From an uncultured Prevotella sp. (GTDB lineage: Bacteria > Bacteroidota > Bacteroidia > Bacteroidales > Bacteroidaceae), in NCBI GenBank assembly GCA_934230115.1, contig CAKQEI010000023.1, positions 1-33,618 of the forward strand: a stretch of 33,618 nt of DNA, read 5' to 3'. Positions within the stretch are counted from its first letter, which is position 1. Each line of letters begins with the position of its first letter. This document shows, piece by piece, positions 5,903 to 13,235 of the stretch. The notes beneath the pieces are model-generated. The model made no database searches. It was not told where the DNA came from and worked only from the letters and a program-made list of their open reading frames with translations. The translations under genes were made by a program, and so were the position numbers.

Positions 5903-8058
5903 TTTCTTTTTATCGTTTTTGATTTCTCGTCATAATAGCCATAGTGGTAGCCGTTACGGTAGCCATAGTTATAGCCATAGCGATAGCCGTAGCGTCCATT
6001 CGATTTTGTGCCATTGAGAATGATGCCTATATTCTTGTATTTTCCGTTAATAGAGTCTATCTCCAGGTCCTCCACCTTCTTGCGCGCAAACATTCCGGCA
6101 CGTATTACGAAGAGAGTACGGTCGGCATTGCGCTCTATAAGTCCTGTGTCGGCAAGTGTTTCTGTTGGCGGACAGTCGATTACAATAAAATCATAGAGCG
6201 GACGCAACTCCTGCAGCATGAGCAGGAGTCGGCGGTTGGAGAGCAGCTCTGTTGGGTTAGGCGGGATGGTGCCAGCCGTGATGATGTCAAGAGTGGGATA
6301 CGCATCGAGATGGTGGATAATGTTGAGCAGGTCGTCCTCGTTCTCGGCAAGATAGTCCGACAGTCCCTTGTGCGATGTGCCGAACACTCTTGAGGCAGAG
6401 GCATGGCGCAAGTCGCCGTCAACGAAGAGCACACGCTTTCCGCTCAGCGAGAGCGACACGGCAAGGTTGGTAGCCACGAACGTCTTGCCCGAGCCCTCGT
6501 AGCTTGAGGTCACGATATACACATTCTTCTCGCCGGGCTTTCCGGTCATAAATTCGAGGTCGGTACGGAGCATTCTGAATGCCTCGTTCACGATGTCCTG
6601 CTTGCCCTGTCCCACTACGATGTTCTGCGTTCTCTGCTTCTTCTTCTTTCTACTGAACAATTTTGCAAACGGGTTCTTCGACTTCTTCGGTTCAATAAAC
6701 GGCACTTCGCCGATGAATGGCACAGTAGTCTTGCGCTCTATGTCGTATTTGTCGCGCACGGTGGTGCTCATGCTCTCAGTCACGAAGATGTAGATGGTGG
6801 GCAGAAGCAAACCGAAGATCACAGCCGCGAATATCGTCATACGGCGGTTGGGCGACACAGGAGCGTCGCTACCGTGAGGCATGTCGATAATCTCGGTATT
6901 GACCGACGAATAGGTCATGCTTATCTCGTTCTCCTCCTTCTTTTGCAGAAGATAAAGATACAAGCCTTCCTTCACCTTTTGCTCACGCTCCACGCTTGCA
7001 AGATGCTTAGCCTGTGTAGGATTGGAAACAATCTTTGAGTCAGCCTCGCCATAATAGCCTTGCAGGGCCTGGAGCTGAATGTCGAGAGTCTTTATCTGGT
7101 TGTCGACAGTAGCGAGAATATTGCGGCGAACGTCGTCAAGCTCAGCCTGCTGCTTGATAATAAGCGGGTTCTGAGTGGATGTTGCCGTCATATTGTTCTT
7201 CAGCTGAAGGAGCAACGAGTTGTATTGCGTTATCTGCGCCTCAGCCACCTGGTTGTTGATGCCCGAGTTGGTGGGAAGAAGCTGTTGGCGAGCCGACTTG
7301 TTGCGCAGGAGATCGAGTATATACTTAGCCATTGTTCTCTGGCTTGTGATGCGCATGATTTCGGCATCCGACTGGCTCTGCTGCTGCAGATACATGTCGC
7401 TCACGCGCGAGAGGTCGGTAATCTTGTTGCGTGTCTTGAACTTTGATATGCTGTCGTCCACCACATCAAGATCCTCCTCAAGCAGCTTCAATCTGCCGTC
7501 GATAAATCGTGATGTGCTTGCCGTAATCTTCTTCTTGTCGTCAACCATCTTCTCGTTGTACACTCTCACAATCTCCGAGAGCACCCTCTCGGCATGCAGA
7601 GGATTGCTGTCGGTATACTTCAAGTTGATGATGGTCGACTTGTCGCTCTCTATCTCAGCCTTCAAGCGCGACTTAATATTCTCAGCCTTGCGCAGCACCT
7701 CACGATCATTAGCCGGATGCATCACGCGTCGACCCACCTCGGCAAGGATGCCAAGCGAGGTGAACTGCCGCTGAACGTTCTGCACGTTCACGTTCTGGGC
7801 CACAAGCCCGATGTCATTAAAGGAGTTGTCGGTCACGTTCTGCGTCGTACTCTTGCCCTGCGCGTCCTGTTTCACGAGTACTGACATTTCGCGCGAGTAC
7901 ATCTTTGTGGTTTTAATCAAATAGAACGAGGCGCAAGCTACACACACTATCAACGACACCACAAACCAATTCCAACGGGCTACACACAGATGCCACAAAT
8001 CAGGAATGGTGATGAAATCGTCTGACGACTTGCGCGCTACATTATAGTTGTTGTCCAT
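5899..8058 (-). CDS. Wzc-like chain-length determinant / tyrosine autokinase
   Basis: This 719-residue inner-membrane protein has a membrane segment at about residues 30-50 (WFVVSLIVCVACASFYLI), a Wzz-type periplasmic coiled-coil region, a second membrane segment near residues 405-425 (TIFAAVIFGLLLPTIYIFV), then a cytoplasmic BY-kinase domain. The kinase shows Walker A SSYEGSGKT (K525), Walker A' LFVDGDLR (D547, D549) and Walker B FIVIDCPP (D628). The tail (690-709) has ten tyrosines alternating with glycine, the autophosphorylation cluster. The protein controls polymer length and export together with the Wza-like lipoprotein. It follows wza by 40 bases and overlaps the flippase gene by 4. 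Confidence 0.95.
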   Translation of the reverse strand: MDNNYNVARKSSDDFITIPDLWHLCVARWNWFVVSLIVCVACASFYLIKTTKMYSREMSVLVKQDAQGKSTTQNVTDNSFNDIGLVAQNVNVQNVQRQFTSLGILAEVGRRVMHPANDREVLRKAENIKSRLKAEIESDKSTIINLKYTDSNPLHAERVLSEIVRVYNEKMVDDKKKITASTSRFIDGRLKLLEEDLDVVDDSISKFKTRNKITDLSRVSDMYLQQQSQSDAEIMRITSQRTMAKYILDLLRNKSARQQLLPTNSGINNQVAEAQITQYNSLLLQLKNNMTATSTQNPLIIKQQAELDDVRRNILATVDNQIKTLDIQLQALQGYYGEADSKIVSNPTQAKHLASVEREQKVKEGLYLYLLQKKEENEISMTYSSVNTEIIDMPHGSDAPVSPNRRMTIFAAVIFGLLLPTIYIFVTESMSTTVRDKYDIERKTTVPFIGEVPFIEPKKSKNPFAKLFSRKKKKQRTQNIVVGQGKQDIVNEAFRMLRTDLEFMTGKPGEKNVYIVTSSYEGSGKTFVATNLAVSLSLSGKRVLFVDGDLRHASASRVFGTSHKGLSDYLAENEDDLLNIIHHLDAYPTLDIITAGTIPPNPTELLSNRRLLLMLQELRPLYDFIVIDCPPTETLADTGLIERNADRTLFVIRAGMFARKKVEDLEIDSINGKYKNIGIILNGTKSNGRYGYRYGYNYGYRNGYHYGYYDEKSKTIKRK

Positions 8059-8098
8059 ACCTTATGATGATTGATACCTAATGATTGTTTTCGCTACA

Positions 8099-8935
8099 TT
8101 ATTTTAATATAAGTGCTGTTATCGTGGTGAGCAACGACGCTATCGAGATCCATATTGACGGACTGTTGAATGTGTTGCCTGTGGCGTTGGCCTCACGCTT
8201 GCGCTTGTTGTTGGGCGACACATACACAAGGTCGTTCTGCTGAAGATAGTATGCGGGCGAGGTCAATACCGACTGCATGTTGGTCATGTCGAGCGTGTAA
8301 ACCTGATTGGCTCCTTCCACCTGACGCGCCACAAGTATGTTGCGGCGGTTGCCGTTGATGGTCATGTCGCCTGCATACGACAAAGCGTCGACAATAGTGA
8401 AATGGTCCTTGGTGATGTCGATGCGGCCAGGATGGCTCACCTCGCCAAGCACATTCACACCCATATTCACATATTCCACAGTAACGATGGGGTCGCTCAC
8501 AAGCTCACGGTCGATAAGGCGTTGCTTGATATACTGCGCCACATCCTTGCGTGTCTTTCCTCCTACAGATATCTTGCCAAGCACAGGAAACTCGATGGTG
8601 CCCTGCTCGTCGACGGTATAAGCCATCACTTGCGTGTTGCCCGAGCTGGAGCCTGCCGTAGATCGTGCCACTATAGCCGGACCAAGCGTGCGGGATGTGT
8701 TGGCTGTGGTGAGCGTGAACTGCTGCTCAAGCATCGGGTTGGAGCTGTTCACCACTATGTTTATCTTGTCCTCAGGACGCAGGCGCAATTGCTGCTCTGC
8801 CTGCGTGGCCATGCCATTCAACGCCGAGGCATCCTGAAAATAAGCCACATCCTTGGGGGTGGAGCATGAGGCAAACCATGCCACAGCTATCATCAGCACT
8901 AAGCTGACCAAATAATTATGTCGTGATTGTTTCAT
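8099..8935 (-). CDS. Wza-like polysaccharide export lipoprotein
   Basis: This 278-residue protein has a lipoprotein signal ending in AWFASC (lipidated Cys24), followed by TPKDVAYFQD, which is common in Bacteroidales Wza homologues. A polysaccharide-export (poly_export) domain lies around residues 45-150 (LRLRPEDKINIVVNSSNPML; FPVLGKISVGGKTRKDVAQY). An SLBB-like segment follows (VNVLGEVSHPGRIDI; SYAGDMTINGNRRNILVAR). A hydrophobic C-terminal helix (WISIASLLTTITALILK) would serve as the outer-membrane segment. It is shorter than E. coli Wza (about 380) because it has fewer SLBB repeats, as is usual here. The ATG overlaps upxY by 4 bases. It forms the outer-membrane channel for the polymer. Confidence 0.93.
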   Translation of the reverse strand: MKQSRHNYLVSLVLMIAVAWFASCSTPKDVAYFQDASALNGMATQAEQQLRLRPEDKINIVVNSSNPMLEQQFTLTTANTSRTLGPAIVARSTAGSSSGNTQVMAYTVDEQGTIEFPVLGKISVGGKTRKDVAQYIKQRLIDRELVSDPIVTVEYVNMGVNVLGEVSHPGRIDITKDHFTIVDALSYAGDMTINGNRRNILVARQVEGANQVYTLDMTNMQSVLTSPAYYLQQNDLVYVSPNNKRKREANATGNTFNSPSIWISIASLLTTITALILK

Positions 8936-9633
8936 TTTCCTATTTCGTATTTATCTGTTTCCTCTATAAATTCAAGATGCTTGCTTGGCACGAATGCCGT
9001 GGCAATAGTGAGCAGTCCGTCGATGTATATTCCCACACGCTGCTGACCCTTAAACCTCGTAACCCTACCCACAACACCAGCAAACTCGCCTGATGTTATC
9101 CGTACGAGCTGTCCCTTGCGGAACTTGCGTATCTCCTCGCTTGCCATAAACGTGTCTTCCGATTCTGCATGGCAGATTATCATCAAGCTGTCCATCTGTC
9201 GTTGCGGCACAATCATAGGCTCTTTCCTGTGCTTGTCCCTGCCAATAGAAAACCGTCGGTAATAGAAACGAAGGAATGGAAGATTCACGTTGTCATACAC
9301 GTAAGTCTTCAGTTGGTCCTCTGTGCCATAGGCAAAGAATATATTGGGCAGACGCGACTCAACAAAGGTCTTGCGCTTGCCGTCAACGATTTTCACATTA
9401 TTAATAGTGGGAAGGAAGGCTTTTATGCCTTTGTCCACAAGGTATTCATAGGCTTTTCGCTCTCTGCCATAAGTGGTGCGCAGAGCATACCAATGTGCAT
9501 AGTTGGTGGACACCCCAATGTGTGCTCTTTCTTTTTGTGTGTTGTCTCGAGCATTGGAGGGAGCATTGGGCGCAACCCCAACGCATGTAGTTTCTTCACT
9601 ACTCTTTATCAAAATTTGACTGCCATGATTCAT
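8932..9633 (-). CDS. upxY: UpxY-type NusG-like transcription antiterminator
   Basis: This 233-residue protein has a NusG N-terminal (NGN) domain at about 47-155, starting HWYALRTTYGRERKAYEYLV, then FLPTINNVKIVDGKRKTFVE and PNIFFAYG. A KOW motif follows at about 174-200 (KGQLVRITSGEFAGVVGRV). A 45-residue low-complexity leader precedes the NGN domain. First position in a capsule operon is characteristic of Bacteroidales UpxY proteins, which bind RNA polymerase and the operon's 5' leader to prevent premature termination within their own locus (established for Bacteroides fragilis). It overlaps the Wza-like gene by 4 bases. No partner UpxZ gene is seen in the window. The symbol denotes the family; the locus-specific letter is unknown. 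Confidence 0.9.
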   Translation of the reverse strand: MNHGSQILIKSSEETTCVGVAPNAPSNARDNTQKERAHIGVSTNYAHWYALRTTYGRERKAYEYLVDKGIKAFLPTINNVKIVDGKRKTFVESRLPNIFFAYGTEDQLKTYVYDNVNLPFLRFYYRRFSIGRDKHRKEPMIVPQRQMDSLMIICHAESEDTFMASEEIRKFRKGQLVRITSGEFAGVVGRVTRFKGQQRVGIYIDGLLTIATAFVPSKHLEFIEETDKYEIGK

Positions 9634-9766
9634 CGATTCTTAATAATTAACTTTTCTACCCAGAAGCAAGCTAACCATTTGGCAATAGCCTATGAGCCAA
9701 AGCTAAGCATCAGCCCACAGCCATGTGTTAAATTGCATTAAAATGCATCATATATTATTTTCGGTT
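9634..9766 (-). promoter_or_regulatory. 5' leader of capsule operon, likely UpxY target
   Basis: About 130 bases of transcribed, gene-free DNA lie between the -7 box and the upxY start. Two short inverted repeats are visible: TGCATT-AA-AATGCA (9734-9747) and TTTGGC/GCCAAA with a 12-base loop (9678-9701). Leaders of this kind are where UpxY proteins act. The hairpins are short and the assignment is inference from gene order. Confidence 0.45.
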
Positions 9767-9775
9767 GCAAAGTTA
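9767..9775 (-). promoter_or_regulatory. Promoter -7 box for capsule operon
   Basis: On the minus strand TAACTTTGC is a perfect TAnnTTTG box, 133 bases upstream of the upxY ATG. The -33 region is T-rich (ACTTTTATTGGG) without a clean TTTG. No flanking inverted repeats that would make an invertible promoter are evident. Confidence 0.5.
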
Positions 9776-9798
9776 ACATTTTTTCCCAATAAAAGTAG

Positions 9799-9807
9799 TA
9801 ACTTTAC
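9799..9807 (+). promoter_or_regulatory. Possible -7 box for the small gene at 9848
   Basis: TAACTTTAC lies 40 bases before the ATG and differs from TAnnTTTG only in the last position. An upstream T-run (9779-9784) could act as -33. It is back to back with the capsule promoter. Confidence 0.35.
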
Positions 9808-9847
9808 ACACAAAATAAAATGTTTAGAAATAAAAATATTACAAACA

Positions 9848-10084
9848 ATGAAAAGTTTACTTATTAAGGACACTACAGTAGACGAGCGCATGGACATCGT
9901 GAAGGAGGCGCTCAAGGGTTTTGGCGACGGAGAATGTGAGGGAATCGACATGGACGACATGTACGACGACTATATCTTTGGCCGCAAGGAACTGGCAGAA
10001 ATACATCTGGAGTTCAGCCAAAGATATGGCGGCTCTGTTAAGGCTGAGCACGACAACAAGCCGTCGGGATGCGGAATAAGGTAA
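9848..10084 (+). CDS. Small acidic conserved hypothetical protein
   Basis: This 78-residue protein begins MKSLLIKDTTVDERMDIVKE and contains GFGDGECEGIDMDDMYDDYI, then GRKELAEIHLEFSQRY, and ends CGIR. It is acidic in the middle and has no signal peptide or membrane segment. Similar short proteins with the start SLLIKDTT and the segment MYDDYI.G.KEL are common in Bacteroidales; some are labelled with a purine-biosynthesis name in databases, which the sequence does not support. Two cysteines (in GECEG and near the end) could bind metal, which is speculation. An in-frame ATG at 9725 would add 41 unlikely residues over the promoter, so ATG 9848 is preferred. It is divergent from the capsule operon and followed directly by a hairpin terminator. 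Confidence 0.75.
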   Translation: MKSLLIKDTTVDERMDIVKEALKGFGDGECEGIDMDDMYDDYIFGRKELAEIHLEFSQRYGGSVKAEHDNKPSGCGIR

Positions 10085-10092
10085 TTCTGAAA

Positions 10093-10134
10093 AAATATAG
10101 GATGAACCCCACAAAAGAGGCTCATCCTATATTT
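10093..10134 (+). terminator. Hairpin terminator after the small gene
   Basis: Perfect 13-base arms AAATATAGGATGA (10093-10105) and TCATCCTATATTT (10122-10134) enclose a 16-base loop. The hairpin starts 8 bases after the stop at 10084 and ends in a short T-run. Because it also has A/T runs on both sides it could serve the opposite strand too. Confidence 0.75.
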
Positions 10135-10165
10135 GGAGTGATTAATACAGGCGTTTATCAGTAGA

Positions 10166-10215
10166 CAGCGCGCCCGAAGGGGCAACTCTCCACAGTCCAG
10201 GGCACCGCCCTGGGT
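10166..10215. repeat. GC-rich extragenic palindromic element
   Basis: The segment contains two small hairpins: GCCC-GAAG-GGGC (about 10172-10183) and CCAGGG-CACCG-CCCTGG (10197-10213). Its GC content is far above that of the flanking DNA. It lies just past the 3' end of the phosphatase gene on the minus strand. The appearance is that of a dispersed repetitive palindrome family seen in Prevotella genomes (from memory); it may aid transcript ending. Confidence 0.5.
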
Positions 10216-10232
10216 ATAAGGCATTTACGAGA

Positions 10233-11510
10233 CTACATTCCTGCCAGACGCTTCTGATAATAGTCTCTTACCTCATTCCAATGATAATAAGGCCAATTAT
10301 CTGTTTTAACCGGAATATGAACTTCTTTCTCGTTGTGCAAGAACTTCACCAGCACATCGCCCTTCTTATTCTCGAAAAACACGATTTGCACATTGGATGC
10401 CATAGGCGTAGCCTTGAAATCACACCAATGCTTATAAACCTCGGAAGGTCCTGCCACAGCAACATCGAAGTTTTCTATCTGAAGCAAAGCCAGCAAAGGA
10501 ATCACATTGCCATCATGGCCAAAACGCAAAGTGGCAGCTATTGAGCGGTCCTTGATGGCTGCATCTGCCGACTCGATGATATTCTCCACCAACGACTTGG
10601 CATTAGCCATCACAATACCTTTGCTTGCCAAAGGATTGGCGTTGCCTATATAGAAGCGATAGTTGACACATTGCCATAAGTCGAACATCTCGCGGGCTGT
10701 GAAGATATCGTAGAATGATACTGGAGTCTCTATGTCCTGCATGTCCACAGCAATCCAATACAATCCCCACATCAAATTATTAGGATTCACCTCACATCTG
10801 ATGAAGTCGGCATTGGAGAACAAAGTGTTCACAAGACGGTCGGGCTTAACCTGCTGCTCCTCAAACTTGCGATATTCCTCAACCCAAGGTCCCTTCTCGC
10901 CATGAGTGAAGGCATTGGAGCGGTCGGTATGGTAATTGAGATACGACATGTATTTCTCGCTCATCTCATAACTGATGTCGAGCTGAGGGTTCAATCCTTT
11001 AAGTCGGTCGCCAAAAGCAGCCATACTCATAGCGCAACGATAAACCACAGTAGAACGGGCTGAAACAGAACGCTTGCCGCTAAACACCTCGGGGAAGTTC
11101 TTTGTCATTCGCTCCGCAATACCTTGATGCTGGCGAACACCCAATGGAGTCAAGTCGCCTGCACGTCCTTGCACTTCCTGCCACACCAACGTCAATCTCT
11201 TCAACACGTCCTTGCCTAAAGGCGTAAGACCGTTTACGGAATCGGCCTTTTGCATCAGTTGGATAATCCAGAGATAATCTCTGTCGCCCAACAGATAGCG
11301 TGAACCATGTCTGCCATAGTGGCTCACATAGAAAGGCTTATACCCCTTAGGGGCTGGTGTCTGCTTGGCTTCCACCTTTGGATAAGCCAAATAAACGCCA
11401 CCTGCCTTATTCAAATCAGCACTAATTTCCTCAAATGTGGTTTGGGCACTCACGCCCAAACCACAAGTAGCCAATATAAAGGCCAAGGTTTTAATTCTAA
11501 GATTTTTCAT
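10233..11510 (-). CDS. Secreted histidine-type phosphatase (phytase/MINPP-like)
   Basis: The protein has 425 residues from ATG 11510, with a signal peptide (LAFILATCGLGVSAQ). An upstream ATG at 11540 would overlap SusD and spoil the signal peptide. The histidine acid phosphatase motif HYGRHGSRY (RHGSR at 67-71) supplies the phosphohistidine nucleophile, and RFGHDGN (H332-D333) supplies the HD proton donor typical of clade 2 enzymes. These enzymes hydrolyse phosphomonoesters in the periplasm or at the surface; the multiple inositol polyphosphate phosphatases and phytases belong here. It is the last gene behind SusC and SusD, so it likely acts on the imported ligand. Glucose-1-phosphatase-like activity is an alternative. 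Confidence 0.85.
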   Translation of the reverse strand: MKNLRIKTLAFILATCGLGVSAQTTFEEISADLNKAGGVYLAYPKVEAKQTPAPKGYKPFYVSHYGRHGSRYLLGDRDYLWIIQLMQKADSVNGLTPLGKDVLKRLTLVWQEVQGRAGDLTPLGVRQHQGIAERMTKNFPEVFSGKRSVSARSTVVYRCAMSMAAFGDRLKGLNPQLDISYEMSEKYMSYLNYHTDRSNAFTHGEKGPWVEEYRKFEEQQVKPDRLVNTLFSNADFIRCEVNPNNLMWGLYWIAVDMQDIETPVSFYDIFTAREMFDLWQCVNYRFYIGNANPLASKGIVMANAKSLVENIIESADAAIKDRSIAATLRFGHDGNVIPLLALLQIENFDVAVAGPSEVYKHWCDFKATPMASNVQIVFFENKKGDVLVKFLHNEKEVHIPVKTDNWPYYHWNEVRDYYQKRLAGM

Positions 11511-11520
11511 ATATGATTTT

Positions 11521-13212
11521 TTAGTTTGCATAACCAGCATTCTGCTTCAACTGTGGATTGTTTGAGAATTCTGTTTGAGGAATTGGGAACAGCTGGTAAT
11601 GATCATCCACATCTGTACCAAGACGCTCGCCATTCTTCCAATCCCAGTTGTATCCCTTAGTGTACTTGCCGAAACGGATAAGGTCGGTACGGCGCACCAA
11701 CTCCGAGGCTAACTCACGCTGACGCTCTGCCATAAGGAAATCAAGAGTAAGCTCGCTTTCCTCAATATCGCCGGAAACATCAGAACGGACACCTTCCTTA
11801 GCATATTTGCCACTCATGTAAGCACGCTCGCGAATTTCATTAACATATTTCAGAGCCTCAGCCTTGCTACCCTTGGCACCACGCAGAATAGCCTCAGCAG
11901 CAGTCAAGTAAGCCTCACCCGTACGGAAGAGTGGGAAGTCAATAGAGGTATATGCGTCGCCACTTGCCGGAATCTGGTCGTCTTTGGTGACATTACGCCA
12001 TTTGATGTATCCGTATCCACATGTGTAGGTGCTTGTCATGGCATCCTTAGAATCCCATGTCTCCTTCACCTGATTTGGCAGAGCTGTCATAAACTGCGCA
12101 CGCTTGTCCTTTTTGTTGTTGCCCCAAGGATCGTTCACGTCAAACATCACGTCGTCGGCATCAAAGGCGTCAACAAGAGTAGTCTTGGCCCTGACATTAC
12201 CCCAACCGCGCGAACCAATACCTGTATTATAGAGTTCGTTCATCGGACCATTTACAAAAGCCTTCACATAGAAGTTGGTGCCGCCTGAGCTCTGCGCCTT
12301 CAAACCATCCTGCACCAAAGGCCAGATGATTTCCTTGCACTCGTCGTTATCGGCAAGGAAGATGTGGCGATAGTCCGAGGCCAAAGGATAGTGACCGTCC
12401 TCAATAACCTTCTTCGCATAGGTCAAGGCATCGTCATAGCGGTCTTCGCCAATCCATGTCTTGGCATTAAGATACATGCGAGAGAGCAGGAACCAGTCTG
12501 CCACGCAGTCCACACGAGCATATACATTGGCTCCGGGTGCCTTCAGGTCGTTCTGTATCTCCTTCAACTCTTTTTCTGCGAACTCAAATATTTGCTTGCG
12601 CGACCATTGTGTTGGAATGTCCTTCACTCCAGTATTCTCATCTATATAAGGTACAGCTCCAAACATATCGCAAAGGCTTGCATAGCAATAAGCACGTATG
12701 AAACGAGCCTCTGCGCGATAGGACGTACACTCGCTACCCAACTGATCCCAAAGACCACGCGACTTCAACTTCTCCTCAGTACACTCACGCAACAACTCAT
12801 TACAATAAGCCACAGTCATGTACAGACGTTGGTAAGTCCAACGGATAACCGATGCGTTGGATGCGTCCCATTGAAGGTTAAGGCATTTGCGCAGGCCATT
12901 TGACGAGGAAGGCATAAGGAAGTCGTCGGTGTTCAATTCCTGCATATAGAACATCAGACGCATATAGCTGGAATAACCCTCGTTGGCTCCCTCAATGTCG
13001 CCATCGCCACCATCTCCACCTTTCTGTCCTGTCAAGATGAGAGAGCCGTAGCATTTTGCCAACACGCCTGTATAGCCGTCAGCTGTGTTGTAAACCTTCT
13101 CGCCAACCAACTGTGTATCGTCGATAGGCATAGTGTCAAGGTCGCCGAAACATGAAGTTGTCAAGCTACCCATCAATATAAACATCAATACTTTAAATAT
13201 AATCTTTTTCAT
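11521..13212 (-). CDS. SusD/RagB-family nutrient-binding lipoprotein
   Basis: This 563-residue lipoprotein has signal MGSLTTSC (Cys21) and a mature start FGDLDTMPIDDTQLVGEKVY. It shows the SusD-like start and TPR region (RLYMTVAYCNELLRECTEEK; YRAEARFIRAYCYASLCDMF) and the C-terminal signature FPLFRTGEAYLTAAEAILRG, followed by ALKYVNEIRERAY and ELASELVRRTDLIRFGKY. It sits on the outer membrane as the lid over the SusC-type transporter and captures the ligand. It follows SusC by 23 bases and precedes the phosphatase by 10, consistent with one transcript. Ligand specificity cannot be read directly; the company of a phosphatase rather than glycoside hydrolases is unusual. Confidence 0.95.
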   Translation of the reverse strand: MKKIIFKVLMFILMGSLTTSCFGDLDTMPIDDTQLVGEKVYNTADGYTGVLAKCYGSLILTGQKGGDGGDGDIEGANEGYSSYMRLMFYMQELNTDDFLMPSSSNGLRKCLNLQWDASNASVIRWTYQRLYMTVAYCNELLRECTEEKLKSRGLWDQLGSECTSYRAEARFIRAYCYASLCDMFGAVPYIDENTGVKDIPTQWSRKQIFEFAEKELKEIQNDLKAPGANVYARVDCVADWFLLSRMYLNAKTWIGEDRYDDALTYAKKVIEDGHYPLASDYRHIFLADNDECKEIIWPLVQDGLKAQSSGGTNFYVKAFVNGPMNELYNTGIGSRGWGNVRAKTTLVDAFDADDVMFDVNDPWGNNKKDKRAQFMTALPNQVKETWDSKDAMTSTYTCGYGYIKWRNVTKDDQIPASGDAYTSIDFPLFRTGEAYLTAAEAILRGAKGSKAEALKYVNEIRERAYMSGKYAKEGVRSDVSGDIEESELTLDFLMAERQRELASELVRRTDLIRFGKYTKGYNWDWKNGERLGTDVDDHYQLFPIPQTEFSNNPQLKQNAGYAN

Positions 13213-13235
13213 ATTCCTGTCGTTATTGTAATCGT

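Noticed and set aside
9634..9847. Invertible capsule promoter as in Bacteroides fragilis
   Set aside because: No pair of inverted repeats flanking the -7 box was found, and no recombinase gene is in the window.
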